A stretch of 64,000 nt of DNA. It comes from a virus. The DNA lies in the IMG/VR virus record IMGVR_UViG_3300011013_000008, positions 22,123-86,122 of that record; one strand, given 5' to 3'. Position numbers and translations under genes: made by a program. Shown here in pieces: positions 54,303-61,184 of this stretch. A model generated the notes under the pieces. The model was not told the origin of the DNA. It did not search any database and worked only from the letters and a program-made list of their open reading frames with translations. Position 1 is the stretch's first letter. Every line of letters begins with the position of its first letter.

Positions 54303-55603
54303 TTTTCAATCCCTCCAATACCATCCATATTAGGAGCATAGCTGTATAATGCGTATCTAAGCGCATCAGAAATATGCGAATACTCATCATGTATTGTATC
54401 TTCTTTAACTCTATTTGGTCGCATATCCCATCTATAGTTCTGTAAAGCAGCTATAGTATGTGTACAAGTAGGGGCTACAAATAATCTATCCCAATCAACT
54501 AGAGAACTAACATAACCAATACCATCAAGTTTTGACTTATTAGCTTTTGTACAGGTTATATCATAATCGTAAGCTAAATCCGCGCGCGTTTGGGCCGCCG
54601 ATGAGTCAATGTAGACAAAGTCGGCATCATATTTATCAACTAGACGTTTTATCTCGGCGGCATGTACGGAAGTAGCTTTGCCAACTGCGAGATATTCGTC
54701 AACTACATACGCTGTATGCCCGTCTGTCAAAATTACCACAAGGGCCGTCGCGTCGCGAAATCCCATATCTAGACCACAGATAACCTCCCAATCAGGATCA
54801 GTTTCTACTACTCTAATATTATCTTTATTAAATTCCCAAACTAGACCTTGATTGACTGTGAATGAGCAGTAGTATTCTTGTTCAAATTCTGCTTTTGACA
54901 TTCCATGCCTAGCATCTTCAATATCTTCTAATTGCGCTCTAGGATTATCTTCTACAGTTGATTTTATTGAAGCCCATCCAGCCCATGCAGATTCTACGCT
55001 AAAGCCACGCATATAAAAATCATGAAACCAGTTCATTCCACGTGGTGTACTGATAAATATGGCCTTACTATTAACTTTGTCCAATGTAGGTCTCAACTGG
55101 ACATTAAATATATCTTGTCCAAATTTATCCAGCGCACATTCATCGAATAAAATTAAATCATAAGAGCGACCTACAACAGAGTCTGCCTGTGAAATACTAC
55201 CAATTCTAATGCTAGAGCCATTTTCTAGTTCCATGACTCTATCTTTAGCATTCATCTTAGTAACTTCGATACCAAACTTAAGTATGATTCGCTTTTGCTC
55301 ATCCCATGAAATACTTGCTAGAGAATAATTCGGTGCCATGACTAAAACTACAGAACCTGGGATTAGGGTTACTGCATGTGCGATTATATTTGCGATGAAA
55401 GTTTTTCCTGTTCTTCTAGAAAGAGCTCCTACTACAAATCTGTACTTTGGATCATTTATAGCATTTATTAAAGCTATCTGTGGGGCTATAGGTTCAATAT
55501 CATGTATTTTAAGGATATTTTGAATGGGTAATTTTAAAAATCTCTTATCTAGAGGAAAGTCTGTAATCTCTGTACTAGATATATCATCTCTGCTTATTTG
55601 CAT
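54299..55603 (-). CDS. terL: terminase large subunit
   Basis: The ATPase has Walker A SRRTGKT (62-68) and Walker B LILFDE with D153 and E154. A coupling-type ISTPRG follows. The nuclease domain has D278 (GLDMGFRDA), D332 (VYIDSSAAQ) and D412 (HISDALRY). It pumps and cuts DNA at the portal. Part of the nuclease region (54580-54760) is GC-rich compared with flanks. Confidence 0.95.
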   Translation of the reverse strand: MQISRDDISSTEITDFPLDKRFLKLPIQNILKIHDIEPIAPQIALINAINDPKYRFVVGALSRRTGKTFIANIIAHAVTLIPGSVVLVMAPNYSLASISWDEQKRIILKFGIEVTKMNAKDRVMELENGSSIRIGSISQADSVVGRSYDLILFDECALDKFGQDIFNVQLRPTLDKVNSKAIFISTPRGMNWFHDFYMRGFSVESAWAGWASIKSTVEDNPRAQLEDIEDARHGMSKAEFEQEYYCSFTVNQGLVWEFNKDNIRVVETDPDWEVICGLDMGFRDATALVVILTDGHTAYVVDEYLAVGKATSVHAAEIKRLVDKYDADFVYIDSSAAQTRADLAYDYDITCTKANKSKLDGIGYVSSLVDWDRLFVAPTCTHTIAALQNYRWDMRPNRVKEDTIHDEYSHISDALRYALYSYAPNMDGIGGIEN

Positions 55604-56079
55604 TATATTATGTCCTTATCTGTCTCTAATATCTTTTGCATTAGAGCGGTGTAATTATCACCACCCATTTGCACTGGCATATTAATTTGTTGGTTTTTAA
55701 CACTAGCAGCACTTTCTTTTTCTAGCTTTAAGTAGTCCATGCGCATTTGATGCTGGAAGCGTAGTATCTCTAGGATATCTTTATTACTTCCTAGGCCGGT
55801 TTCGTTCATCTCTTCGAGTTTCATATTAATAACATCAGTCATTACGTCATTAAGTCGGTCGCGTTGCATGAAGCCCTGTTGTAAAAAAATTGCATCAATA
55901 TATCGCTTAACTTCTTTTTTATCTAGGATAGTAACAACCTCATCTTGGCCTATACCTAGCGCTTTGGCAGTACTAGCAATATCTAAATGTTTAACATATT
56001 CAGTTGCTACTTCGAAAATTTCGGGGCTAATCTTATAATCTTGTAGAGGATTATCACTCTGGTTAATAATTTCATTCAT
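55603..56079 (-). CDS. terS: terminase small subunit
   Basis: The N-terminal half contains an HTH-like stretch (IASTAKALGIGQDEVVTIL), followed by a helical oligomerisation region and a C-terminal tail. The frame extends upstream to a GTG at 56094, but that codon lies inside the -10 element of the promoter. ATG 56079 is therefore the likely start, giving MNEIINQSDNP (158 aa). It would recognise the packaging site and regulate TerL. Confidence 0.8.
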   Translation of the reverse strand: MNEIINQSDNPLQDYKISPEIFEVATEYVKHLDIASTAKALGIGQDEVVTILDKKEVKRYIDAIFLQQGFMQRDRLNDVMTDVINMKLEEMNETGLGSNKDILEILRFQHQMRMDYLKLEKESAASVKNQQINMPVQMGGDNYTALMQKILETDKDII

Positions 56080-56085
56080 ACTTCT

Positions 56086-56114
56086 ATTATACACGTTTAA
56101 CTCGCGCGTGTCAA
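56086..56114 (-). promoter_or_regulatory. late operon promoter in front of terS
   Basis: On the minus strand TTGACA (56109-56114) and TATAAT (56086-56091) have a 17-bp spacer. The base seven positions after the -10 element is the A of the terS ATG, so the mRNA may be leaderless. GTTAAA/TTTAAC arms just upstream (about 56130-56155) may be an operator. Confidence 0.8.
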
Positions 56115-56178
56115 GAAATTTTTTTCGAGGTGTTAAAGTTGGGGCATTTTAACGTGTGGGGCGATCTTGTGAAATAGG

Positions 56179-56437
56179 CTGATAACTGCATCTACACCTA
56201 GTTTAACTCCAAAATTCTTGTATGGTACACGTATGCGAGACAAAAAGGTCATAAAATAGTCTGATAACTGCATCCACGCCTAGTTTAACTCCAAAATTCT
56301 TGTATGGTACACGTATGGGAGACAAAAAAGGTCATAAAATAGTCTGATAACTGCATCCACGCTTAGTTTAACTCCAAAATTCTTGTATGGTACACGTATG
56401 GATGGGCTGGGGGCAAAAGAGGTATAAAATAGTCTAA
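56179..56437. repeat. three tandem 82-83 bp repeats upstream of the late promoter
   Basis: Copies begin at 56179, 56261 and 56344. Each contains a TAGTTTAACTCCAAAATTCT core, then TGTATGGTACACGTATG; copies one and two continue into an A-rich run and CATAAAATAGTCT. The third copy is interrupted and ends with a partial TATAAAATAGTCTAATAAC. No ORF spans them. They could be packaging, activator or recombination sites. Confidence 0.85.
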
Positions 56438-56443
56438 TAACCG

Positions 56444-56474
56444 CCCTGCCCATAAGTTTATTTTATGGGCAGGG
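56444..56474 (-). terminator. 12-bp hairpin after the minus-strand mini-operon
   Basis: CCCTGCCCATAA pairs with TTATGGGCAGGG around a 7-nt loop, nine bases past the stop of the 56483 gene. The minus-strand T run is poor, so termination strength is uncertain. Confidence 0.6.
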
Positions 56475-56482
56475 CCGGGAAG

Positions 56483-56728
56483 CTAAAATATCTCGCGGAT
56501 TACATCCTGAAGAAATTCGATCTCACGAAAATTCAATATAAAATCTCGATCTGTTAAGGTTTGCAGGATAACAGATAGAGAACCACACGCCTGCAATTTT
56601 GCGTTAGGCGTTTTCCCTCCCAGATTATTTATTGACCAGTGCAGATGCTCAAAAATAACTTGATACGCCGTGTCCAGATTAAAACTGACTACTGTATCAG
56701 GAACATATTTTGCTGTAGCTTTCATCAC
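56483..56728 (-). CDS. hypothetical protein (81 aa)
   Basis: Starts MMKATAKYVPDT behind GGAGG, overlapping the upstream stop by four bases. The product is helical in its second half and has no recognised motif. It is the last gene of a four- or five-gene minus-strand operon. Confidence 0.6.
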   Translation of the reverse strand: MMKATAKYVPDTVVSFNLDTAYQVIFEHLHWSINNLGGKTPNAKLQACGSLSVILQTLTDRDFILNFREIEFLQDVIREIF

Positions 56729-57063
56729 TTAATACCTCCATTAACAGGGTAAATAAAATTAAGTAATTCTAAATGCAGATCACGGTCGGGGAAGTCGCCA
56801 GCGTTGCGGATAAATACTTGGCTTTGACTGGTTATTATTCTATCGTCATCAAGTGTAAGACTGAAGACAATCCCAGCTTTATTGATGCTGTAATAGTCGC
56901 CCTGATAGGTAAACATAAGGGCGTTACGACTTTTGTGATAGCGTTTTCCTGCGCTTTGCTCCGGATCACAACAAGGCAAGTCACCTAAAAACTCAAAATC
57001 TGCAATCTTTGCGTCTTTGCCAAAGGCAAGCTTCAAGCCTGTAACTAAATTAGAATTTTTCAT
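56725..57063 (-). CDS. hypothetical protein (112 aa)
   Basis: ATG 57063 follows the ribosome-binding site TAGGAGTA. The protein contains LPCCDPEQSAGKRYHKSRN with adjacent cysteines, then beta strands (NALMFTYQGDYYSINKAG). No family recognised. It overlaps the downstream gene. Confidence 0.6.
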   Translation of the reverse strand: MKNSNLVTGLKLAFGKDAKIADFEFLGDLPCCDPEQSAGKRYHKSRNALMFTYQGDYYSINKAGIVFSLTLDDDRIITSQSQVFIRNAGDFPDRDLHLELLNFIYPVNGGIK

Positions 57064-57067
57064 AATG

Positions 57068-57178
57068 TTATACTCCTACGATTGATAAAGCTGAAATTAA
57101 AACTTGATAGCCAACATAAACTAGCAAGCCCGTATAAATTGTGCGAAAGTCCAACAAAAATTTTAAAATGTGTTTCAT
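57068..57178 (-). CDS. small membrane protein (36 aa)
   Basis: ATG 57178 overlaps the upstream stop in an ATGA arrangement. The sequence MKHILKFLLDFRTIYTG is followed by a hydrophobic segment (LLVYVGYQVLISALSIVGV). A microprotein of this size is easily missed; the overlap and the ribosome-binding context support it. Confidence 0.5.
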   Translation of the reverse strand: MKHILKFLLDFRTIYTGLLVYVGYQVLISALSIVGV

Positions 57179-57327
57179 TTTTTCGCCCTCTGGTTCGCCT
57201 GTTTGATAGCCTCGCGGCTATACTCTATAGCCAAGTTCGGATTGTCACGGATAAAAAATCTAGCATCTTTTAAAGCGTTAAAAGATGTTATGACCTGTTT
57301 TGTTTTAGCATGAATAATTGTGTACAT
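57175..57327 (-). CDS. small basic hypothetical protein (50 aa)
   Basis: ATG 57327 follows CGAGGCAAT. The product starts MYTIIHAKTKQVITSFNALKD and ends in a basic NQRAKK tail. It overlaps the next microprotein by four bases, consistent with an operon of very small genes. Confidence 0.55.
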   Translation of the reverse strand: MYTIIHAKTKQVITSFNALKDARFFIRDNPNLAIEYSREAIKQANQRAKK

Positions 57328-57328
57328 T

Positions 57329-57490
57329 TTAGATTGCCTCGTTTTTTAATTTAAAAGAAAGTTTAGCGGTCAGATTATCCCGCTTGCCTATTTTATAGCT
57401 AATCCTGCTAATATCCAGACCGCCGCCAATTATGCGCCCGCGTTGCGCTCGACTATGCCCAATATTAGCGGCCTCCCTCGTCAAATTCAT
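57329..57490 (-). CDS. possible small basic protein (53 aa)
   Basis: The frame is open from an earlier ATG at 57595, but the extra N-terminus looks non-coding. ATG 57490 gives MNLTREAANIGHSRAQRGR, a basic protein. It lies 12 bases after a weak -10 element, so a very short leader is implied. Its stop is one base before the start of the 57327 gene. Coding status is uncertain. Confidence 0.4.
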   Translation of the reverse strand: MNLTREAANIGHSRAQRGRIIGGGLDISRISYKIGKRDNLTAKLSFKLKNEAI

Positions 57491-57502
57491 TCCACAACCA
57501 TA

Positions 57503-57530
57503 AAGATACAGGACTGGGCGAGTATTGCAA
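57503..57530 (-). promoter_or_regulatory. weak promoter for the minus-strand mini-operon
   Basis: On the minus strand TTGCAA (57525-57530) and TATCTT (57503-57508) are 16 bp apart. It is the only candidate upstream of the small-gene operon. Confidence 0.35.
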
Positions 57531-57690
57531 GAGATTATTGAAAATAAATTGAAAATAATTTGTTCCACAGGTAGCGGACAGGAAAAAAGTGTCATATCCC
57601 TCAGGCCTTCTATATGCCCGTTTAAGCGATTTTATGATACCACCTTATACTGCTATCAGTTCGCCGAGATAATGGAAATTTGAGTTTTCA

Positions 57691-57731
57691 ATATCCCAAA
57701 AGAGATATAGGTATATCCCAAAAGAGATATA
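57691..57731. repeat. two 19-bp direct repeats with dyad symmetry
   Basis: ATATCCCAAAAGAGATATA occurs at 57691-57709 and 57713-57731, 22 bp apart. Each copy has ATATC/GATAT arms, suggesting a protein-binding site spaced by two helical turns. The 57596-57690 stretch before it holds nothing recognisable. Confidence 0.75.
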
Positions 57732-57762
57732 TTAGTTTTACTAATAGGTGTATAAATAAATT

Positions 57763-57781
57763 TTATGACTTAAGGTCATAA
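57763..57781. repeat. 19-bp palindrome
   Basis: TTATGAC and GTCATAA flank a TTAAG centre within AT-rich DNA, part of the gene-poor repeat locus. Confidence 0.65.
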
Positions 57782-57820
57782 GTAAATTTTATAGGGATAT
57801 AAATATAACTAATTAGAAAG

Positions 57821-57911
57821 TTGGCATGATTTATGCTAGAATGATTATCTAGCAAGAGTTGTGCCAATTTTCAAGCTGGCACGAATTATGCTATAGCAAG
57901 AATCATGCCAA
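57821..57911. repeat. two inverted pairs of a 20-bp half-site
   Basis: Half-sites related to TTGGCAYGAWTYWTGCTAGA lie at 57821-57840 (+), 57848-57867 (-), 57876-57895 (+) and 57892-57911 (-). They form two large dyads directly next to the 27-bp-period iterons. Confidence 0.75.
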
Positions 57912-58006
57912 TAAGCTCAGTTTATGATGATTTTGCTATAAGCTCAGTTTATGACGATTTTGCTATAAGCTCAGTTTATGACGATTTTGCTATAAACTGA
58001 GTTTAT
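57911..58006. repeat. four iterons of a 15-bp palindrome with exact 27-bp period
   Basis: ATAAGCTCAGTTTAT starts at 57911, 57938 and 57965, and the fully symmetrical ATAAACTGAGTTTAT at 57992. The intervals are TGATTTTGCT-type spacers of fixed length. This is an iteron-like array that could bind a replication initiator or repressor. Confidence 0.85.
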
Positions 58007-58144
58007 CACGCTCGCCCAAAATTTGCGCCTAGTGCCCCCCTTTCTTTAAAAATGGATTTTTACATGCTTGACTAGACATATATTTTATGTTAGCATTAGT
58101 TTATATAAAACGCATTTTGCGCCGAAAAATGATCGGCTACTTTA

Positions 58145-58173
58145 ATTATAGCATATATTCCACAGGTATGCAA
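58145..58173 (-). promoter_or_regulatory. minus-strand promoter M1
   Basis: TTGCAT (58168-58173) and TATAAT (58145-58150) on the minus strand are 17 bp apart with an extended -10 TGC. A CCGA/TCGG hairpin and the CGGCGCA box at 58117-58123 follow, then a short CGCA/TGCG hairpin with TTTTAT. Confidence 0.65.
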
Positions 58174-58231
58174 GTATTTATTTAAAAATAAATGACGCGC
58201 AAATTGCGCCGAAAAATGATCGGCTACTTTA

Positions 58232-58261
58232 ATTATAGCATGTATTACCGTTGCCTGTCAA
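58232..58261 (-). promoter_or_regulatory. minus-strand promoter M2
   Basis: TTGACA (58256-58261) and TATAAT (58232-58237) are 18 bp apart on the minus strand, extended -10 TGC. The downstream leader is identical to that of M1 through the CGGCGCA box (58204-58210). Confidence 0.7.
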
Positions 58262-58327
58262 GTACCGTTTATCAATTAATTTAAAAGGGACACAGTGAAA
58301 AACTACTCTGGAACTATTAAATAATGC

Positions 58328-58356
58328 TTGACAGTGGAGCGGAAAATCTATATACT
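58328..58356 (+). promoter_or_regulatory. sigma70-type promoter
   Basis: TTGACA at 58328-58333 and TATACT at 58351-58356, 17-bp spacer. It is preceded by TTAAATAATGC, which is repeated before the next promoter at 58531. Confidence 0.65.
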
Positions 58357-58391
58357 GATTGCATCAGGTATGAACCGAGCAGCAGAAAGCA

Positions 58392-58478
58392 ATGAAAAAT
58401 AATTCTTTACTTGCAAGCGAATATCTGATAAACTATTTAAATCATGTACCGGTAGGGATTAGAATAGCAATTCCATAA
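58392..58478 (+). CDS. possible 28-aa peptide
   Basis: ATG 58392 opens a short frame (MKNNSLLASEYLINYLNHV) 30 bases after the expected start of the promoter at 58328. The ribosome-binding site is weak. It may instead be an untranslated leader or small RNA. Confidence 0.3.
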   Translation: MKNNSLLASEYLINYLNHVPVGIRIAIP

Positions 58479-58530
58479 TTATACAGCTATAATTCGACTT
58501 GAATGTATATGATTTATTTTTAAATAATGC

Positions 58531-58560
58531 TTGACAATCGACAAGGTTTAATGGTATTAT
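58531..58560 (+). promoter_or_regulatory. promoter for the 58628 gene
   Basis: TTGACA at 58531-58536 and TATTAT at 58555-58560, 18-bp spacer, extended -10 TGG. An AGTCG/CGACT inverted repeat lies in the 5' leader. Confidence 0.75.
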
Positions 58561-58627
58561 TTACTCACTGGTTAAGTAGTCGGCCAGTTCATAAAACGAC
58601 TGCAAATTTAATAGGATACTTTATACT

Positions 58628-59083
58628 ATGGCAAAGCAAAAAACTGTAAACTATGACGCTGATACAATGGCTCGCATGGAGGTGATTTATCTCGACGCTG
58701 AGAAAAATCATCCTGATATTCTTGACCCTTATCTTGCACAGCAAGAGGCAGTAAAAGAAATTCAGATAATGACGGGCAAAAGTCTTGCATCTATTCGTTC
58801 AAAATTGGGTGATATGGAAATCTATAAACCAAAACCAAAAGTTGTAAAGAAAGGAGGCAAACGTGTAACTAAAAACACGCTTGTTACCCGACTTGGCGAG
58901 GGCGACCCTGCACAAAGCGAAGGGTTTTTCGACTCCATCGAAGGTTCACGATACGAAGTGATCGAATACGTTTTAAACCAGCAAAAACTAATTGCTGAAC
59001 TTGAGCATACTCTTTCGCTGGAAGGTGTACAGGACGCTATACAGGCCGCGCTTGAAGTGGATGAAAATGCCGCTACTGAGTAA
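58628..59083 (+). CDS. HTH-like DNA-binding protein, paralogue of the 7904 family
   Basis: The 151-residue protein has KEIQIMTGKSLASIRSKLGD near residues 39-58, very like a repeat of the 7904 protein (SVRSIASKLRNLE), followed by EIYKPKPKVVKKGGKR, a basic linker. It is the first gene of the early-type region and could be a regulator of the shared operators nearby. That role is inferred from position and fold only. Confidence 0.6.
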   Translation: MAKQKTVNYDADTMARMEVIYLDAEKNHPDILDPYLAQQEAVKEIQIMTGKSLASIRSKLGDMEIYKPKPKVVKKGGKRVTKNTLVTRLGEGDPAQSEGFFDSIEGSRYEVIEYVLNQQKLIAELEHTLSLEGVQDAIQAALEVDENAATE

Positions 59084-59276
59084 AATTGCTTTAATCTCTG
59101 GGATACTAGGCGCATGCCTAGTATCCTTTGGGATTCCAGCAGGATTTTTTCTGTTTTTACTATCTGGTTTATGTTCGGTTTATATTTTCTATCGTATTAA
59201 AAATGGCGATATGCTGATACTTAACCTTGTTTATTCCCTGATAAACATTAACGGAATTATCCATTACTTTTTTTAA
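59061..59276 (+). CDS. small membrane protein (71 aa)
   Basis: ATG 59061 overlaps the end of the upstream gene. The sequence has three hydrophobic segments (IALISGILGACLVSFGI; AGFFLFLLSGLCSVYIF; ILNLVYSLININGI). The pattern resembles single-bundle PnuC/SemiSWEET-like small transporters or superinfection immunity proteins. I cannot decide between them by eye. Confidence 0.6.
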   Translation: MKMPLLSKIALISGILGACLVSFGIPAGFFLFLLSGLCSVYIFYRIKNGDMLILNLVYSLININGIIHYFF

Positions 59277-59283
59277 AATTAGC

Positions 59284-59315
59284 TTTACATTGTGGCCAGT
59301 ATAATGTTATACTGG
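59284..59315 (+). promoter_or_regulatory. promoter with 9-bp palindromic operator
   Basis: TTTACA (59284-59289) and TATACT (59308-59313), 18-bp spacer. CCAGTATAA (59296-59304) and TTATACTGG (59307-59315) form a perfect palindrome over the spacer and -10. A half of the same sequence recurs at 62251-62263. Confidence 0.65.
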
Positions 59316-59342
59316 TCATGTGTTAAACAATAGGAAAAAATT

Positions 59343-59576
59343 ATGTCAGTTACAAAAGAAATTTCAATTAAGGAATTAAATGCTTTAAAATCATCCATTG
59401 ACGGACGTCTTTCCCGATTGCGTAAATGTAAACCTCGATTTGACGATGACTGGGATTCATCGCCTACGCCAATCGAAGCAATTGGGGTTTTTTCAGAAGA
59501 AATAGACGTTATAGAAAAAACCTTGCGGAAAATGCAAGATAGGGTTAATAATGCAGAAATTACCATTGAACTGTAA
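59343..59576 (+). CDS. hypothetical protein (77 aa)
   Basis: ATG 59343 follows AATAGGAAAA. The product is a helical, charged protein (EISIKELNALKSSIDGRLSRL; FSEEIDVIEKTLRKMQDRV), perhaps a coiled-coil dimer. It has its own promoter with a palindromic operator. Function unknown. Confidence 0.6.
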   Translation: MSVTKEISIKELNALKSSIDGRLSRLRKCKPRFDDDWDSSPTPIEAIGVFSEEIDVIEKTLRKMQDRVNNAEITIEL

Positions 59577-59583
59577 ATAAACC

Positions 59584-59613
59584 TTGACAATAGCACAAGG
59601 AACGTGCTATTAT
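59584..59613 (+). promoter_or_regulatory. early cassette promoter 1
   Basis: TTGACA (59584-59589) and extended -10 TGC-TATTAT (59608-59613), 18-bp spacer. ATAGCAC (59590-59596) and GTGCTAT (59604-59610) form an inverted repeat between and over the elements. Confidence 0.85.
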
Positions 59614-59642
59614 CTTTATATCGAAGCAAAACAGGAAAAGTT

Positions 59643-60428
59643 ATGAAAGTTGATAAACGTAAACAATACTTTTTTATCTGTGATACTGAAACAACAACAA
59701 AAGATACTATAGCAGATTTTGCTGGTATCATTGTTGATAAAAAAGGTAATATCTATAATCAAATCGCGGTGCTTGTGGATGGGCATTATGGAAAGCATGA
59801 GCTATTTCACGATGTTAGAAGCGCGGAAGAAATCTGGACATTAAAAGGATTAAAACGTCGCAATGATATTTACAAGGGTATGCTAAACTCCGGTAATCGT
59901 ATGCTGGCAAGTGTAAATGCTGTGAATAAATGGATTGAACTAGCACAAAAAACATATAAAAACCTTGTTTTTTGTGCTTATAATTCAAGGTTTGATTTGG
60001 GCAAAATGAAAAAAACAGGTATTCATACGGTACGCGATTTGAATCCTGAATTAAGTTATAAGGAACGCAAAATTGAACTAGACAGACTTGAACAATCAGA
60101 CGTTAATGTTCACGGATTCCATGATTATCTGTGTTTAATGAACGCGGCACAAAATAAAGTGGAAGGTTCTCGCGATTATGTACAGCATTGTATTAACCGA
60201 AAATGGGTTACTCCAAAACTCAATTTAAGGACAAATGCGGAAGCAATGGCCGAGTATGCCGTCGGGCATGAACTGCCAGCAGAACCACACACTGCACTTG
60301 AGGATATATTATACTATGAATTGCCAATTTTTGAGTGGCTTTTGAAAGGAACAAGTTATAAAAAACTAAATCAATCCGGCAATAATTGGCAAAATTTTCA
60401 GCTAAAAAATCTAGTTGTTCCAAAATAA
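59643..60428 (+). CDS. DnaQ-like 3'-5' exonuclease (DEDD)
   Basis: The frame is open from 59604 inside the promoter, but ATG 59643 follows CAGGAAAAG and is the shared cassette start. The product (261 aa) has FFICDTETT with D14 and E16, a second Asp in YNSRFDLGKM, and HTALEDILYYE for the final His/Asp. It may degrade or proofread host or phage nucleic acid. Confidence 0.75.
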   Translation: MKVDKRKQYFFICDTETTTKDTIADFAGIIVDKKGNIYNQIAVLVDGHYGKHELFHDVRSAEEIWTLKGLKRRNDIYKGMLNSGNRMLASVNAVNKWIELAQKTYKNLVFCAYNSRFDLGKMKKTGIHTVRDLNPELSYKERKIELDRLEQSDVNVHGFHDYLCLMNAAQNKVEGSRDYVQHCINRKWVTPKLNLRTNAEAMAEYAVGHELPAEPHTALEDILYYELPIFEWLLKGTSYKKLNQSGNNWQNFQLKNLVVPK

Positions 60429-60431
60429 ACC

Positions 60432-60461
60432 TTGACACTAGCACATGGAACGTGCTATTAT
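60432..60461 (+). promoter_or_regulatory. early cassette promoter 2
   Basis: TTGACA (60432-60437) and TATTAT (60456-60461), 18-bp spacer. TAGCAC and GTGCTA arms occupy the spacer as in cassette 1, and the leader after the -10 is nearly identical. Confidence 0.85.
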
Positions 60462-60491
60462 CTTTATATCGAAGCAAAAACAGGAAAAGTT

Positions 60492-60959
60492 ATGATAAAG
60501 AAAATCTATATATTTGACATTGACGGAGTATTACTTGACAGTTCGCATCGCTACCGTGTCAAGTCTGATGGCAAAATTGACTTGAACCACTGGCGCACGA
60601 ATTGTGTAGAATCTGAAATTATGAAAGATGCAGAATTACCAATGGCGAGTATTTATAAAAAGTTATTGCATAAACCCTCTACTTATGTTATAATCGCTAC
60701 AGCGCGACAGATGACACGCCATGACTTTAAAAGCATTGAAAACACTATTGGTATGCCTAATCATTTTATCTATCGCAAAAAAGATGATAACCAATCTGGT
60801 ACAAGTTTAAAATTAAAAGGTATAAAAAAGTTGTTGAATCTGAAACAATTTTCTGGTAAAATGGTCACACTGTTTGAAGATAATATTGATTATCTTTATG
60901 GCCTGACTTCAAAGCTGAATTGTGAACCAGTTTACATTCACTCGAAACAGGGATTTTAA
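60492..60959 (+). CDS. HAD-family phosphatase (polynucleotide kinase 3'-phosphatase-like)
   Basis: ATG 60492 follows CAGGAAAAG; the longer open frame begins inside the promoter. Residues 1-15 MIKKIYIFDIDGVLL contain HAD motif I (D9, D11). IIATARQMTRHD is like motif II, and LFEDNIDYLYGL gives the motif IV aspartates. The 155-residue size and HRYR segment resemble phage nucleotide or end-processing phosphatases. Confidence 0.75.
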   Translation: MIKKIYIFDIDGVLLDSSHRYRVKSDGKIDLNHWRTNCVESEIMKDAELPMASIYKKLLHKPSTYVIIATARQMTRHDFKSIENTIGMPNHFIYRKKDDNQSGTSLKLKGIKKLLNLKQFSGKMVTLFEDNIDYLYGLTSKLNCEPVYIHSKQGF

Positions 60960-60970
60960 AATACTCAAAA

Positions 60971-61008
60971 GAAAAAATACCCGCGTGAAAAAAAGCGGGT
61001 ATTTTTTC
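60971..61008 (+). terminator. intrinsic terminator, possibly bidirectional
   Basis: AAAAAATACCCGC pairs with GCGGGTATTTTTT around an A-rich loop, with A and T runs on both sides. It follows the HAD gene and faces the minus-strand promoter M3. Confidence 0.85.
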
Positions 61009-61023
61009 TTTGCCTGCGATAAC

Positions 61024-61048
61024 CCAAATGAGAATCATTCTCATTTGG
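61024..61048. promoter_or_regulatory. 25-bp palindrome containing a perfect Fur-box-like core (copy 1)
   Basis: The core AATGAGAATCATTCTCATT at 61027-61045 fits the Vibrio Fur consensus AATGANAATNATTNTCATT at every fixed position. Extra CCA/TGG bases extend the symmetry. No T run follows on either strand. Confidence 0.6.
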
Positions 61049-61084
61049 CTGCGCCGAAAAATCCTCCGCGTCAGCGGAGACCTT

Positions 61085-61114
61085 ATTATACCACAGGTAT
61101 AAGCTTCTTGTCAA
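61085..61114 (-). promoter_or_regulatory. minus-strand promoter M3
   Basis: TTGACA (61109-61114) and TATAAT (61085-61090), 18-bp spacer on the minus strand. The expected transcript starts with a CTCCGC/GCGGAG hairpin followed by GATTTTTC and the GGCGCA box, and no ORF. Confidence 0.7.
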
Positions 61115-61136
61115 TATCCCTTTGTGGATATATACA
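61108..61136 (+). promoter_or_regulatory. weak plus-strand promoter sharing DNA with M3
   Basis: TTGTCA (61108-61113) and TATACA (61131-61136), 17-bp spacer. ATATCC/GGATAT arms occupy the spacer. Its -35 overlaps that of M3 on the other strand. Confidence 0.4.
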
Positions 61137-61184
61137 AATTAATTGTATTCTGGTAATATATCTATATTGAAACTGGAGAAAGAA

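Noticed and set aside
57329-57595. Longer 88-residue version of the 57329 frame
   Set aside because: The additional N-terminal part has many Cys, Phe and Pro residues, a poorly spaced ribosome-binding site and spans the likely promoter.
57911-58006. Regular direct repeats as a CRISPR array
   Set aside because: The intervals between the 15-bp palindromes are nearly identical 12-bp sequences, not unique spacers, and there are no cas genes.
59604-59642. Upstream starts of the 59643, 60492 and 61953 genes inside promoters
   Set aside because: The extended N-termini would be translated from DNA upstream of, or at, the transcription start; the downstream ATG in each case has the ribosome-binding site.
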